Part shown: positions 30,097-37,407 of the stretch, one piece after another
How positions within the stretch are numbered: the first letter of the stretch is position 1
Layout of the letters: each line of letters opens with the position of its first letter
Assembly (NCBI GenBank): GCA_964444685.1
Contig: CAYUIG010000033.1
Location: 1 to 39,304, forward strand
Direction of reading: 5' to 3'
Source of the DNA: CAYUIG01 sp964444685
GTDB lineage: Bacteria > Gemmatimonadota > Gemmatimonadetes > Longimicrobiales > RSA9
Length of the DNA stretch: 39,304 nt
Program-made: the position numbers and the translations under genes
Notes under the pieces: generated by a model
The model's input: the letters and a program-made list of their open reading frames with translations, nothing else
Told to the model about the DNA's origin: nothing
Database searches by the model: none

Positions 30097-31012
30097 ATCC
30101 GTTCTGGATCCCGGAGGCGATCCGCTGAAGCAGCTGTTGCGTCAGCCGGATGCCCTCCCGCTCAGGCAGCCTGGACCCCTCGTACTCGATGCCCACCCAG
30201 CCGGAGTATCCCGCATCGAGCACGATGCGCATGAGGCGGCGGTAGTCCTTGGTCGATTCGTTGCCCTGCTCGTCGAAGTCATGGGACTTGGCGCTCACGG
30301 CCTTGGCAAACGGCATCAGCTCCTCGACACCCTTGTAGATGTCGTACATCTCGCCGTTGCCGAGGTTGAAGTTGCCGAAGTCGGGCAGCGTCCCGCAGCG
30401 CGGGTGGTCCACCATGCGCATGACACCGGCGAGCCACTGGCCGTTCGACGACAGGCCGCCGTGGTTCTCGACGATCACGTGGATGTCCATCGTGTCGCCG
30501 AACTCGCACAGACGTCGCAGCCCGTCTGCGGCGAGACGCATCTGTTCGTCCCAGCTTCCTTCGCTCGCGGCGTTCACCCGGATGATCGTGCAGCCGAGGG
30601 TCTTCGCGGCCTCGACCCACTTGTAATGGTTCTCCACCGCCTGGCTGCGTGCCGTGTCGTCCGGATCGCCGAGCCGCCCCTCGCCGTCGCACATGATCAG
30701 GTGCTGCACGACGCCCTGATCGGCCGCGCGCCGGTTCATCTCGGCAAGGTACGCCGCGTCGCGCGCCCTGTCCTTGAAGAAGGTATTGACGTATTCGATC
30801 GCCTCGATGCCGAACTCTTCGCGCGCGGCGCGAGCGAAGTCGAGATGATCGAGTTCGCCGGAACGCAGGGTGCGATGGAGCGACCACTGCGCCAGCGAGA
30901 TCCGGAACGGCGGGCGAGAAGCCCCGGCCGGACACGCCGCGCCGAGCGAGAGGCCGGCGAGGGCCGTGGTGCCAGTCGCAATGAATTCGCGACGCGTCCA
31001 GCCGGTGCGCAT
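30095..31012 (-). CDS. Tat-exported sugar phosphate isomerase/epimerase (xylose isomerase-like TIM barrel)
   Basis: 305 residues. Tat signal GWTRREFIATGTTALAGLSLGAACPAG, then a TIM barrel beginning FRISLAQWSLHRTLRSGELDHLDFA. Likely metal ligands lie in the usual places: Glu in HVIVENHGG, Asp in TLPDFGNFNL, His in AKSHDFDEQG, Glu in GWVGIEYEGSRLPEREG. Members isomerise or epimerise sugars and inosose; some act as 3-keto-glycoside lyases in Gfo/Idh clusters. Export to the periplasm sets it in the same compartment as the neighbouring oxidoreductases and DUF1080 protein. The start at 31012 lies 7 bp after the stop of the propeller gene. The exact substrate is unknown. Confidence 0.88.
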   Translation of the reverse strand: MRTGWTRREFIATGTTALAGLSLGAACPAGASRPPFRISLAQWSLHRTLRSGELDHLDFARAAREEFGIEAIEYVNTFFKDRARDAAYLAEMNRRAADQGVVQHLIMCDGEGRLGDPDDTARSQAVENHYKWVEAAKTLGCTIIRVNAASEGSWDEQMRLAADGLRRLCEFGDTMDIHVIVENHGGLSSNGQWLAGVMRMVDHPRCGTLPDFGNFNLGNGEMYDIYKGVEELMPFAKAVSAKSHDFDEQGNESTKDYRRLMRIVLDAGYSGWVGIEYEGSRLPEREGIRLTQQLLQRIASGIQNG

Positions 31013-31019
31013 GGTCGCC

Positions 31020-34000
31020 TCAGTACGAGGGTGCGGTGTCGGCGCGGTCGACGCGCAGCGTCGTGGTGAGTGTGTGCTCACCCGCGACCAGCGTCACCGT
31101 GTATTCGCCTGACGGTGCCATCGGTGCCGGTCCCGCGGTGCGCCGCTGGAACAGGCCGCCGAAGCGTCCGAAGCGGCCGCGTCCGCCACCCGCCTCGCCG
31201 CGCACGAGACGCATGATCGTCTGCGTCAGCGCCGCGTCACTCTCACCGCCACCGCCACCGGGCGTGGCCCGCTGCTGCGCCGGTACCGGTCCCTCGGCCG
31301 GGCGCTCGACGAAGCCGCCGCCCTGGTTGCCGCCGCCACCGCCGCCGCGGCCGAAGCCGAACCCGCCGCCCTGACCGGAGCGCAGGTTGGCGGCGACGCG
31401 CTCGACGCGCTCGCGGTCGCTGCCCGCGGCGATGAGCGAGTCGGTCACCTGCGTGAGCCGCCGCTCCGTGTTGATGCTGTCGCGGCGCTCGGACGGCGAG
31501 AGCGGGAGCGTCTCCGCGTTGCCGCGCAGGTTCCAGCTCACGGTGTGCAGGCCGCGGCCGTTCCTGCCGTTCAGTGACTGCACGGTGTCGCCGCGCGCGT
31601 CCGTGACGATGATGCGGACGTCGCCATCGACGCGGTCACCGAGCCAGTAGGTGATCTGCGCACCTGCATCGGCGGACTCGGCCTCGAAGAACATCTGGCC
31701 GGTGAACTCGCCGCCGACGGGCGAAGTGCCGAAATGCGCGGCCGGCGCCGGGTCGAACAGGTGCGCTGCCGATGCGATCACGTTCCTGTTGAGCTGCTGG
31801 AGCGGTGCGATGTCCGCGATCCAGATCGAGCGGCCGTGCGTGCCGGCAATGAGCTCGCGGTCGCGCGGATGGATCTTCAGGTCGTTCACGGGAACCGTCG
31901 GCAGCCCCTCCATGAACTTCTGCCACGACGCGCCGCGGTCCAGCGAAACGTACAGGCCGACATCGGTACCGACGAACAGCAGGTCCGGGTTCACGGGATC
32001 CTCACGGATCACGTGGACGTAGTCCGGCGCGCCGGTCGGCAGGTTCGAAGCGATCGAGCGGAAATTGCGGCCGCCGTCATCGGTCACGAACACGTAGGGC
32101 GTGAAGTCGCCGCGCCGGTGGTTGTCGAAGGTGATGTAGAAGCGGTTCGCGGTGTGCCACGACGGCTCGATGCGGCTCACGTACGTGGACTCGGGGACGA
32201 GGCGGCGGAAGCGTGCCGTCAGATTCGTCCAGTCCTCGCCGTCGTTCGTGGTGATCCAGACGTTGCCGTCATCGGTACCCGCGATCAGCATCCCCTGCCG
32301 CACGGGAGACTCCGCGAGCGACACGATCGTGCCGTACGTCTCCGCACCCGTCACGTCCGGCGTGATGCCGCCGGTGCTCGTCGTGCTGATGCGAATCTTC
32401 GCGGTGTCGCGCTTGGACAGGTCCGGCGAGATGATCTTCAGGCTGTCACCCCGCTGCGTGGACTTCAGCACGCGGTTGCCGCCGGCATAGAAGACGTCCG
32501 GATCGTGCGGTGACAGGAAGAAGGGCGTGTTCCAGTTGAAGCGCAGCTCCATGTCCGCGGAGTCCGCCGACGCCCTGCGCCGGAAGTCCGCCACGCGGCG
32601 CGCCACATCCTGTGACGGCGCAACGGTCGTGTCGGGCCAGATCAGCGCGATCGAGTCCTGCCACATGCGGTACGTGTCGCGCCAGTCGGGCGGCTGCAGC
32701 GAAACGCGCTGGCCGGTGCGGTAGTCGAGCCGGCCCATGCGGCCGCCCTGCGACTCGGAGTAGATGATGTTCGGGTCGCGCGGGTCCTGCGCGGTGTGGA
32801 AGCCGTCGCCGCCGCTGACCGAGAACCAGTCGTGATTCGTGATCTCCCCGTTCGCCTTCCGGCTGGGCCCGCACCAGGAGTAGTTGTCCTGGAGACCGCC
32901 GCACACGCGGTAGGGCACGGCCATGTCGAAGCTGATGTTGTAGAACTGGCCGAGCGGCATCGTGTTCGGGAAGATGTAGTTGCCGCCCCGGTCGAACGTA
33001 ACGGCTACGCCGCCATCATTGCCGGTAATGAAGCGGTCCGGATCGTTCGGGTCGATCCACTGCGCGTGGTTGTCGACGTGGATGCCGACCGCCGCGGAGC
33101 GAACGGTGCGGCCGCCGTCCTCCGAGAAGTAGAAGGACGAGAAGTACACACGATCGGGATCGACCGGGTCGATACGCACCTGCGAGTAGTAGAACGGCCG
33201 CGAGTTCGTGGTGTTCATCTGCGTCCACGTCTCACCGCCGTCATTCGACCGATACAGACCCGAGCGCGTCGAGTCGCCCTCCGCTTCGGCCTCGACCATC
33301 AGGTAGATGATGCGAGGGTCGCCGAGGAAGAAGTCGATGCCGATGCGGCCCAGTTCGCCCGTCGGCAGGCCGCCGCCCTCGACCTTCGTCCAGTTCTCGC
33401 CGCCATCGCGGCTGCGCCAGAGTGCGCTGCCCGGGCCGCCGCTCTTCATGTCGTACGGACTGCGGATCCGCTCCCAGCTCGACGCGAGCAGGTGGTCCGG
33501 ATTCGACGGATCGATCGCCACGTCGATGAAGCCCGCGCGGTCGCTGATGAACTTCACCAGCCGCCACGTGCTGCCACCGTCCGTCGTCTTGTAGAGCCCG
33601 CGCTCGGGGTTCGTGCGCCATGCGGCACCCGATGCGGCCACCCAGACGATGTCGGGATTCGTCGGGTGCACGATGACGCGGCCGATGTGCTCGGTCTTCT
33701 CGAGCCCCATGAACTGCCAGGTCTCGCCGCCGTCCGTCGACTTCCAGATGCCGCCGCCTGGCGAGATCGAGTTGCGTACATCCTCCTCGCCGGTGCCGGC
33801 CCAGAGCTGGAGCGTGTCGCTCGGCGCGATCGCGATGTCGCCCATCGAGATCACGCGCTCGTTGTCGAACAGCGGACGGAACGTCGTGCCGTTGTTCGTC
33901 GTCTTCCAGATGCCGCCGCTCGCCGCCGCGAAGTAGAACGTCTTCGACGGGCCCGGCAGCCCTTCGACGTCCGTCACACGCCCGGACATGTTCGCAGGTC

Positions 34001-34124
34001 CGATCGAGCGCCAGCGCATGCCGGCGAGCACGGCCGAATCCAGGGGCGTGGCGGTCTGGGCGTGGACGGCCGGCGCGCCGAGCAGGGTGGCGGCGGCCAG
34101 CACGGGGAGCAGCCTCGGTTTCAT
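31020..34124 (-). CDS. Secreted sortilin/VPS10-like BNR-repeat protein
   Basis: 1034 residues with a signal peptide (about 1-23). Two seven- to ten-bladed propeller halves carry many Asp-box/BNR motifs: WKSTDGGETW, YKTTDGGSTW, WRSRDGGENW, YRSNDGGETW, SLDRGASW, with the family opening MRWRSIGPANMSGRVTDVEG. A C-terminal region (about 790-1034) holds a beta domain, a glycine-rich stretch at about 916-956 and a final domain. Such proteins are often annotated as glycosyl hydrolases, but BNR motifs alone do not show catalysis and no catalytic residues are evident. It is frequent in Gemmatimonadota and Acidobacteriota. It is the upstream gene of the series reading leftward to 30095 and is divergent from FKBP. 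Confidence 0.88.
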   Translation of the reverse strand: MKPRLLPVLAAATLLGAPAVHAQTATPLDSAVLAGMRWRSIGPANMSGRVTDVEGLPGPSKTFYFAAASGGIWKTTNNGTTFRPLFDNERVISMGDIAIAPSDTLQLWAGTGEEDVRNSISPGGGIWKSTDGGETWQFMGLEKTEHIGRVIVHPTNPDIVWVAASGAAWRTNPERGLYKTTDGGSTWRLVKFISDRAGFIDVAIDPSNPDHLLASSWERIRSPYDMKSGGPGSALWRSRDGGENWTKVEGGGLPTGELGRIGIDFFLGDPRIIYLMVEAEAEGDSTRSGLYRSNDGGETWTQMNTTNSRPFYYSQVRIDPVDPDRVYFSSFYFSEDGGRTVRSAAVGIHVDNHAQWIDPNDPDRFITGNDGGVAVTFDRGGNYIFPNTMPLGQFYNISFDMAVPYRVCGGLQDNYSWCGPSRKANGEITNHDWFSVSGGDGFHTAQDPRDPNIIYSESQGGRMGRLDYRTGQRVSLQPPDWRDTYRMWQDSIALIWPDTTVAPSQDVARRVADFRRRASADSADMELRFNWNTPFFLSPHDPDVFYAGGNRVLKSTQRGDSLKIISPDLSKRDTAKIRISTTSTGGITPDVTGAETYGTIVSLAESPVRQGMLIAGTDDGNVWITTNDGEDWTNLTARFRRLVPESTYVSRIEPSWHTANRFYITFDNHRRGDFTPYVFVTDDGGRNFRSIASNLPTGAPDYVHVIREDPVNPDLLFVGTDVGLYVSLDRGASWQKFMEGLPTVPVNDLKIHPRDRELIAGTHGRSIWIADIAPLQQLNRNVIASAAHLFDPAPAAHFGTSPVGGEFTGQMFFEAESADAGAQITYWLGDRVDGDVRIIVTDARGDTVQSLNGRNGRGLHTVSWNLRGNAETLPLSPSERRDSINTERRLTQVTDSLIAAGSDRERVERVAANLRSGQGGGFGFGRGGGGGGNQGGGFVERPAEGPVPAQQRATPGGGGGESDAALTQTIMRLVRGEAGGGRGRFGRFGGLFQRRTAGPAPMAPSGEYTVTLVAGEHTLTTTLRVDRADTAPSY

Positions 34125-34315
34125 GGGGGTTCTGATCCGCGGGTTTCAGGGGGTACCGTGACAAGGGCCAGACGCATTCGCGAGCGGATGCGTTGGCTGC
34201 CGGTCCGGTCAAGATGCGGACACCGCCGCTCCGCGCAAGGAGCGCTCGCACGCTGCGCGCGGGCCCGTTACCTTCCGCCGCTTCAACGAACGACCCGTTC
34301 CAGGGAGAAAACCGT

Positions 34316-34834
34316 ATGCGACGTTTCCCGATCACCGTCGCCGGCGTGACGCTGCTCGCGCTCGGCGTCGGCGCGTGCGAGCCGGCCGCCGAAGACAACA
34401 TGCCCGAAGCCGATGTCGCCCCCGCCGAGTCCGTCGATCCGGGCCTGGAGGTGGCGACGGAGTACGCGCCCGAGCTGAACGTGGACCTGACTGCGATGGA
34501 GCGGCGCGAGTCGGGCCTGCTCGTGCAGGAGCTGGCGCCCGGCGAGGGCACCGAGGCGATGCCCGGCGACATGGTCGCGGTGCACTACACGGGCTGGCTG
34601 CCGGACGGCACGAAGTTCGACAGCAGCCTGGACCGCGGCGAGCCGATCGTATTCGCACTCGGCCAGGGTCAGGTCATCGACGGCTGGGATGAAGGTGTGG
34701 CCGGCATGCGGCCGGGTGGTCGTCGCAAGCTCGTGATCCCGTCCGCGCTCGGCTACGGCCCGGCGGGCAACGGCCCGATCCCCGGCGGCGCCACCATGGT
34801 GTTCGACGTCGAGCTGGTTCGGATCGGCAGCTGA
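34316..34834 (+). CDS. FKBP-type peptidyl-prolyl isomerase, lipoprotein
   Basis: Speeds cis-trans isomerisation of proline bonds, here outside the cytoplasm. 172 residues with a lipobox LGVGAC (Cys21), an acidic linker (about 22-60) and one FKBP domain (about 65-171): VAVHYTGWLPDGTKFDSSLDRGEPIVFALGQGQVIDGWDEGVAGMRPGGRRKLVIPSALGYG, PGGATMVFDVELV. The active-site aromatic and Asp residues of FKBP12 (Tyr, Phe, Asp, Trp) are all present. ATG at 34316 has AGGGAG at 34302-34307. The TIM-barrel gene follows after 7 bp, so it heads a four-gene run. Confidence 0.94.
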   Translation: MRRFPITVAGVTLLALGVGACEPAAEDNMPEADVAPAESVDPGLEVATEYAPELNVDLTAMERRESGLLVQELAPGEGTEAMPGDMVAVHYTGWLPDGTKFDSSLDRGEPIVFALGQGQVIDGWDEGVAGMRPGGRRKLVIPSALGYGPAGNGPIPGGATMVFDVELVRIGS

Positions 34835-34841
34835 TCCATCG

Positions 34842-35636
34842 ATGCCGCGCATCGCGGTATGCTCGTGGTCGCTCCAGCCGCGCGATGCGGCGGAGCTCGT
34901 CGAGCGCGTGCGCGCCTGCGGACTGGATTCGGTGCAGCTCGCACTGGATCCGGTCCGCACCGGCATCATCGATGCCGATGTTCTCTACCGTCAAGATATC
35001 CGCATCGTGTCCGGCATGATGGCGATGGCCGGCGAGGACTACTCCACACTCGAGTCCATCCGCCGTACCGGCGGTCTGGTTCCCGACGAACACTTCGCCA
35101 TGAACCTCGAGGCCGCACACACGAACGCGCAGCTCGCGCGTGAGCTCGGCCTCCGGCTCGTCACGTTCCACGCCGGCTTCATTCCCGACGAACCAGGGGC
35201 GCGGCGCACGCAGCTCGTCGAACGGCTGGCGCGCGTGCGCGACGCGTTCGCGGCGGAGGCCGTCGCCATCGCGCTCGAGACGGGGCAGGAATCCGCCGAG
35301 TCGCTGATCGCGTTCCTCGATGAGGTCGGCGGCGACGTCGGTGTGAACTTCGATCCCGCGAACATGATCCTGTACGGCATGGGTGATCCCGTCGCCGCAC
35401 TCGAACAGCTCGCGCCGCGCGTGCGCCAGGTGCACGTGAAGGACGCGCGCGCGTCGCAGTCGCCGGGGCAGTGGGGCGTCGAGGTGCCGGTCGGTGAAGG
35501 CGAGGTGGACTGGCGCGCGTTCTTCGCGGCCGTGCCCGCGGACGTGGCCCTGGTGATCGAACGGGAGGCGGGCGACGACCGGATCGGAGACGTGCGGCGT
35601 GCGCTGTCGCTAATCCGGGCGCACGCGGCGGCGTGA
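34842..35636 (+). CDS. Sugar phosphate isomerase/epimerase (TIM barrel, cytoplasmic)
   Basis: 264 residues and no signal peptide. It opens IAVCSWSLQPRDAAELVERV, then carries HAGFIPDE, AIALETGQESAESLIAFLDEV, GVNFDPANMILYGMGDPVAALE, VRQVHVKDARA and LVIEREAGDDR, the metal-binding segments of xylose isomerase-like TIM barrels (Glu, Asp, His, Glu). It overlaps the Gfo/Idh gene by four bases (GTGA). In this pairing, members are typically inosose/keto-sugar isomerases or dehydratases; the substrate is not known. Unlike the paralogue at 30095 it is cytoplasmic. Confidence 0.88.
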   Translation: MPRIAVCSWSLQPRDAAELVERVRACGLDSVQLALDPVRTGIIDADVLYRQDIRIVSGMMAMAGEDYSTLESIRRTGGLVPDEHFAMNLEAAHTNAQLARELGLRLVTFHAGFIPDEPGARRTQLVERLARVRDAFAAEAVAIALETGQESAESLIAFLDEVGGDVGVNFDPANMILYGMGDPVAALEQLAPRVRQVHVKDARASQSPGQWGVEVPVGEGEVDWRAFFAAVPADVALVIEREAGDDRIGDVRRALSLIRAHAAA

Positions 35637-36601
35637 TCGGCGTCGCCGTCCTCGGTTTCGGCGTGATGGGCCGCGTGCACGCCGCGGCGTGGCACGCGGC
35701 GAGCGCCGACCTGCCCGTGCGTCTCGTGGGTGTGCACAGCCGTTCACTCAGCAGCGCGCGTGCGGAAGGCAACCTCGACGCGCTCGCCGGGGACCTGCCG
35801 TTCGACGCGTCGAGGCTCACGGTCTACGAACACATCGACGATCTGCTCGCCGACGAGAGCATTCACGCGGTCAGCATCTGCACGCACACGGACTCGCACG
35901 CTCCGTTGGCGTTGCGTGCACTCGAGGCCGGCAAGCACGTGCTCGTGGAGAAGCCGGTCGCGCTCTCTGCGGCGGAGGTGGAGCCGCTCGTCCACGCGGA
36001 ACGGGCAAGTGGACGACTGTGCATGCCCGCCCTGTGCATGCGCTTCTGGCCGGGCTGGCCATGGCTGCGCGAGCATGTGAACGCGGGCACGTTCGGCGCG
36101 GTGCGCAGCGCGCGCTTCGAGCGGGCGGGCCCGCCGCCGACCTGGGCGCCGCACTTCTACGGGGACCTCGAGCGGAGCGGCGGCGCACTGCACGACCTGC
36201 ACGTGCACGACGCAGATTTCGTCCTCTGGACGTTCGGGGATCCGCATGCCGTGACGGCGCGCGGGGATCTTCGGCACGTGGACGCGCGGTACCACTACGA
36301 CGGCCGGGCGGAAGTGAGCGCGCTGGGTGCGTGGATCGACGCGCCCTTCCGCATGACGTACCGCGTCGTGTTCGAGGACGCGGTCGCGGATTTCCGGCAC
36401 GACCGCGAACCGGCGCTTGTGGTGGAGCGTGACGGTGCGACGTCGCCCGTGCCGTTGCCGGTGGAGAGTGCCTACGACGAGGAGGTCCGCCACTTCGCGC
36501 GTGCGATCCTCGGCGAGGTGACGCCGGAAGTGACGGCGGTGGATGCGCTGGCGGTGGCGCGATTGCTGGACCGTGAGAAGGAGGCGCTGAAGGCATCATG
36601 A
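35633..36601 (+). CDS. Gfo/Idh/MocA family oxidoreductase (cytoplasmic)
   Basis: 322 residues. The Rossmann start is IGVAVLGFGVMGRVHAAAWH, the EKP motif is intact in GKHVLVEKPVALSAAEVE, and the C-terminal domain has RSGGALHDLHVHDADFVLWTFG with the conserved Asp/His pair. It should be an NAD(P)-dependent sugar or polyol dehydrogenase. There is no signal peptide. The GTG start at 35633 overlaps the preceding stop, and the end overlaps the next gene as ATGA, so translation of all three is coupled. Residues resembling myo-inositol dehydrogenase are present, but the substrate cannot be fixed from sequence. Confidence 0.9.
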   Translation: MIGVAVLGFGVMGRVHAAAWHAASADLPVRLVGVHSRSLSSARAEGNLDALAGDLPFDASRLTVYEHIDDLLADESIHAVSICTHTDSHAPLALRALEAGKHVLVEKPVALSAAEVEPLVHAERASGRLCMPALCMRFWPGWPWLREHVNAGTFGAVRSARFERAGPPPTWAPHFYGDLERSGGALHDLHVHDADFVLWTFGDPHAVTARGDLRHVDARYHYDGRAEVSALGAWIDAPFRMTYRVVFEDAVADFRHDREPALVVERDGATSPVPLPVESAYDEEVRHFARAILGEVTPEVTAVDALAVARLLDREKEALKAS

Positions 36602-37314
36602 GCGAGGGCCGTCACGAACGGACGTCCGACTTCCTGCTGGCGGGCTTCGAGCGGAAGGTGCTGCCGCGCCTTGCCGCGGCGCTGCCGCGCTGGGTGATGC
36701 CGGACCACATGACGGCGCTCGGGCTGCTCGCTGCGACGGGGATCGCGGCGAGCTACATGGCCAGCAACCGTTCGGAGTCGTGGCTGTGGCTGGCGAGCGC
36801 GCTGCTCGTCGTGCAGTGGTTCGGCGACAGTCTGGACGGAAACCTGGCGCGCTACCGGAAGATCGAACGGCCGCGCTACGGTTACTATCTCGATCATCTC
36901 ACGGACGCGTATTCGACGCTCGCGATCGGGCTCGGGCTCGGTCTCTCGCCGTACATGCTGCTGGCGGTCGGGCTGGGCATCGTCATCGCATACCTCATCC
37001 TGTCGATCAACGTCTACCTCGAGACGCACGTGTTCGGCGAGTTCCAGTTCGGCTACGGCCGGCTCGGTCCGACCGAAGTGCGGCTCATCCTCATCGCCCT
37101 GAACATCACGGCCCTGCTCATCGGTCCGCTGCCGTTCGAACTCCTGGGCGTGGGCGCCACGGTGTTCGATGTCGCAGGTGTGGCGATCGGTCTCCTGATG
37201 GCCGGACTCCTGCTCGCTCGGGCGTTCCGGAACCTCGGAACACTGGCCCGTCTGGAGCCGCCGGGACGGGACAACCGGAGCCGGGGCGCAACCGACACGC
37301 CTCCGGGACCGTAG
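36598..37314 (+). CDS. CDP-alcohol phosphatidyltransferase family protein
   Basis: 238 residues; an inner-membrane enzyme that transfers a phosphatidyl or similar group from a CDP-alcohol to a second alcohol. The signature D-x2-DG-x2-AR-x9-G-x3-D-x3-D is complete: DSLDGNLARYRKIERPRYG, then YYLDHLTD. Around it lie about five to six hydrophobic helices (about 45-85, 105-140, 160-180, 185-210). It overlaps the Gfo/Idh gene by ATGA. A polyol dehydrogenase and isomerase before it suggest it makes an unusual phospholipid or phosphodiester head group, for instance from a cyclitol, but this is inference. The product cannot be assigned to PgsA, PssA or PI synthase by sight. Confidence 0.88.
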   Translation: MSEGRHERTSDFLLAGFERKVLPRLAAALPRWVMPDHMTALGLLAATGIAASYMASNRSESWLWLASALLVVQWFGDSLDGNLARYRKIERPRYGYYLDHLTDAYSTLAIGLGLGLSPYMLLAVGLGIVIAYLILSINVYLETHVFGEFQFGYGRLGPTEVRLILIALNITALLIGPLPFELLGVGATVFDVAGVAIGLLMAGLLLARAFRNLGTLARLEPPGRDNRSRGATDTPPGP

Positions 37315-37320
37315 AGCCAA

Positions 37321-37338
37321 CCGGGAGGCGCCTTCCGG
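37321..37338. terminator. Weak hairpin after the CDP-alcohol phosphotransferase gene
   Basis: Near-perfect palindrome CCGGGAGGCGCCTTCCGG, 6 bp after the stop at 37314. There is no T-tract. It may end the four-gene operon before the TolB/TPR gene. Confidence 0.35.
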
Positions 37339-37407
37339 TGTCCCATCATGCAGGGCCGGGCGATTGGCCCCGGACCGTCATACGATTAGCTTCACCGGAG
37401 TGCAGTT

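Noticed and set aside
31020..34124. A sialidase or other glycoside hydrolase, on the strength of BNR repeats
   Set aside because: Asp-box repeats mark the propeller fold only; no catalytic set of a hydrolase family is visible.
32796..34349. A 517-codon plus-strand open frame opposite the BNR protein
   Set aside because: Arg/Val-rich antisense shadow; the minus frame carries repeated Asp-box motifs and a signal peptide.
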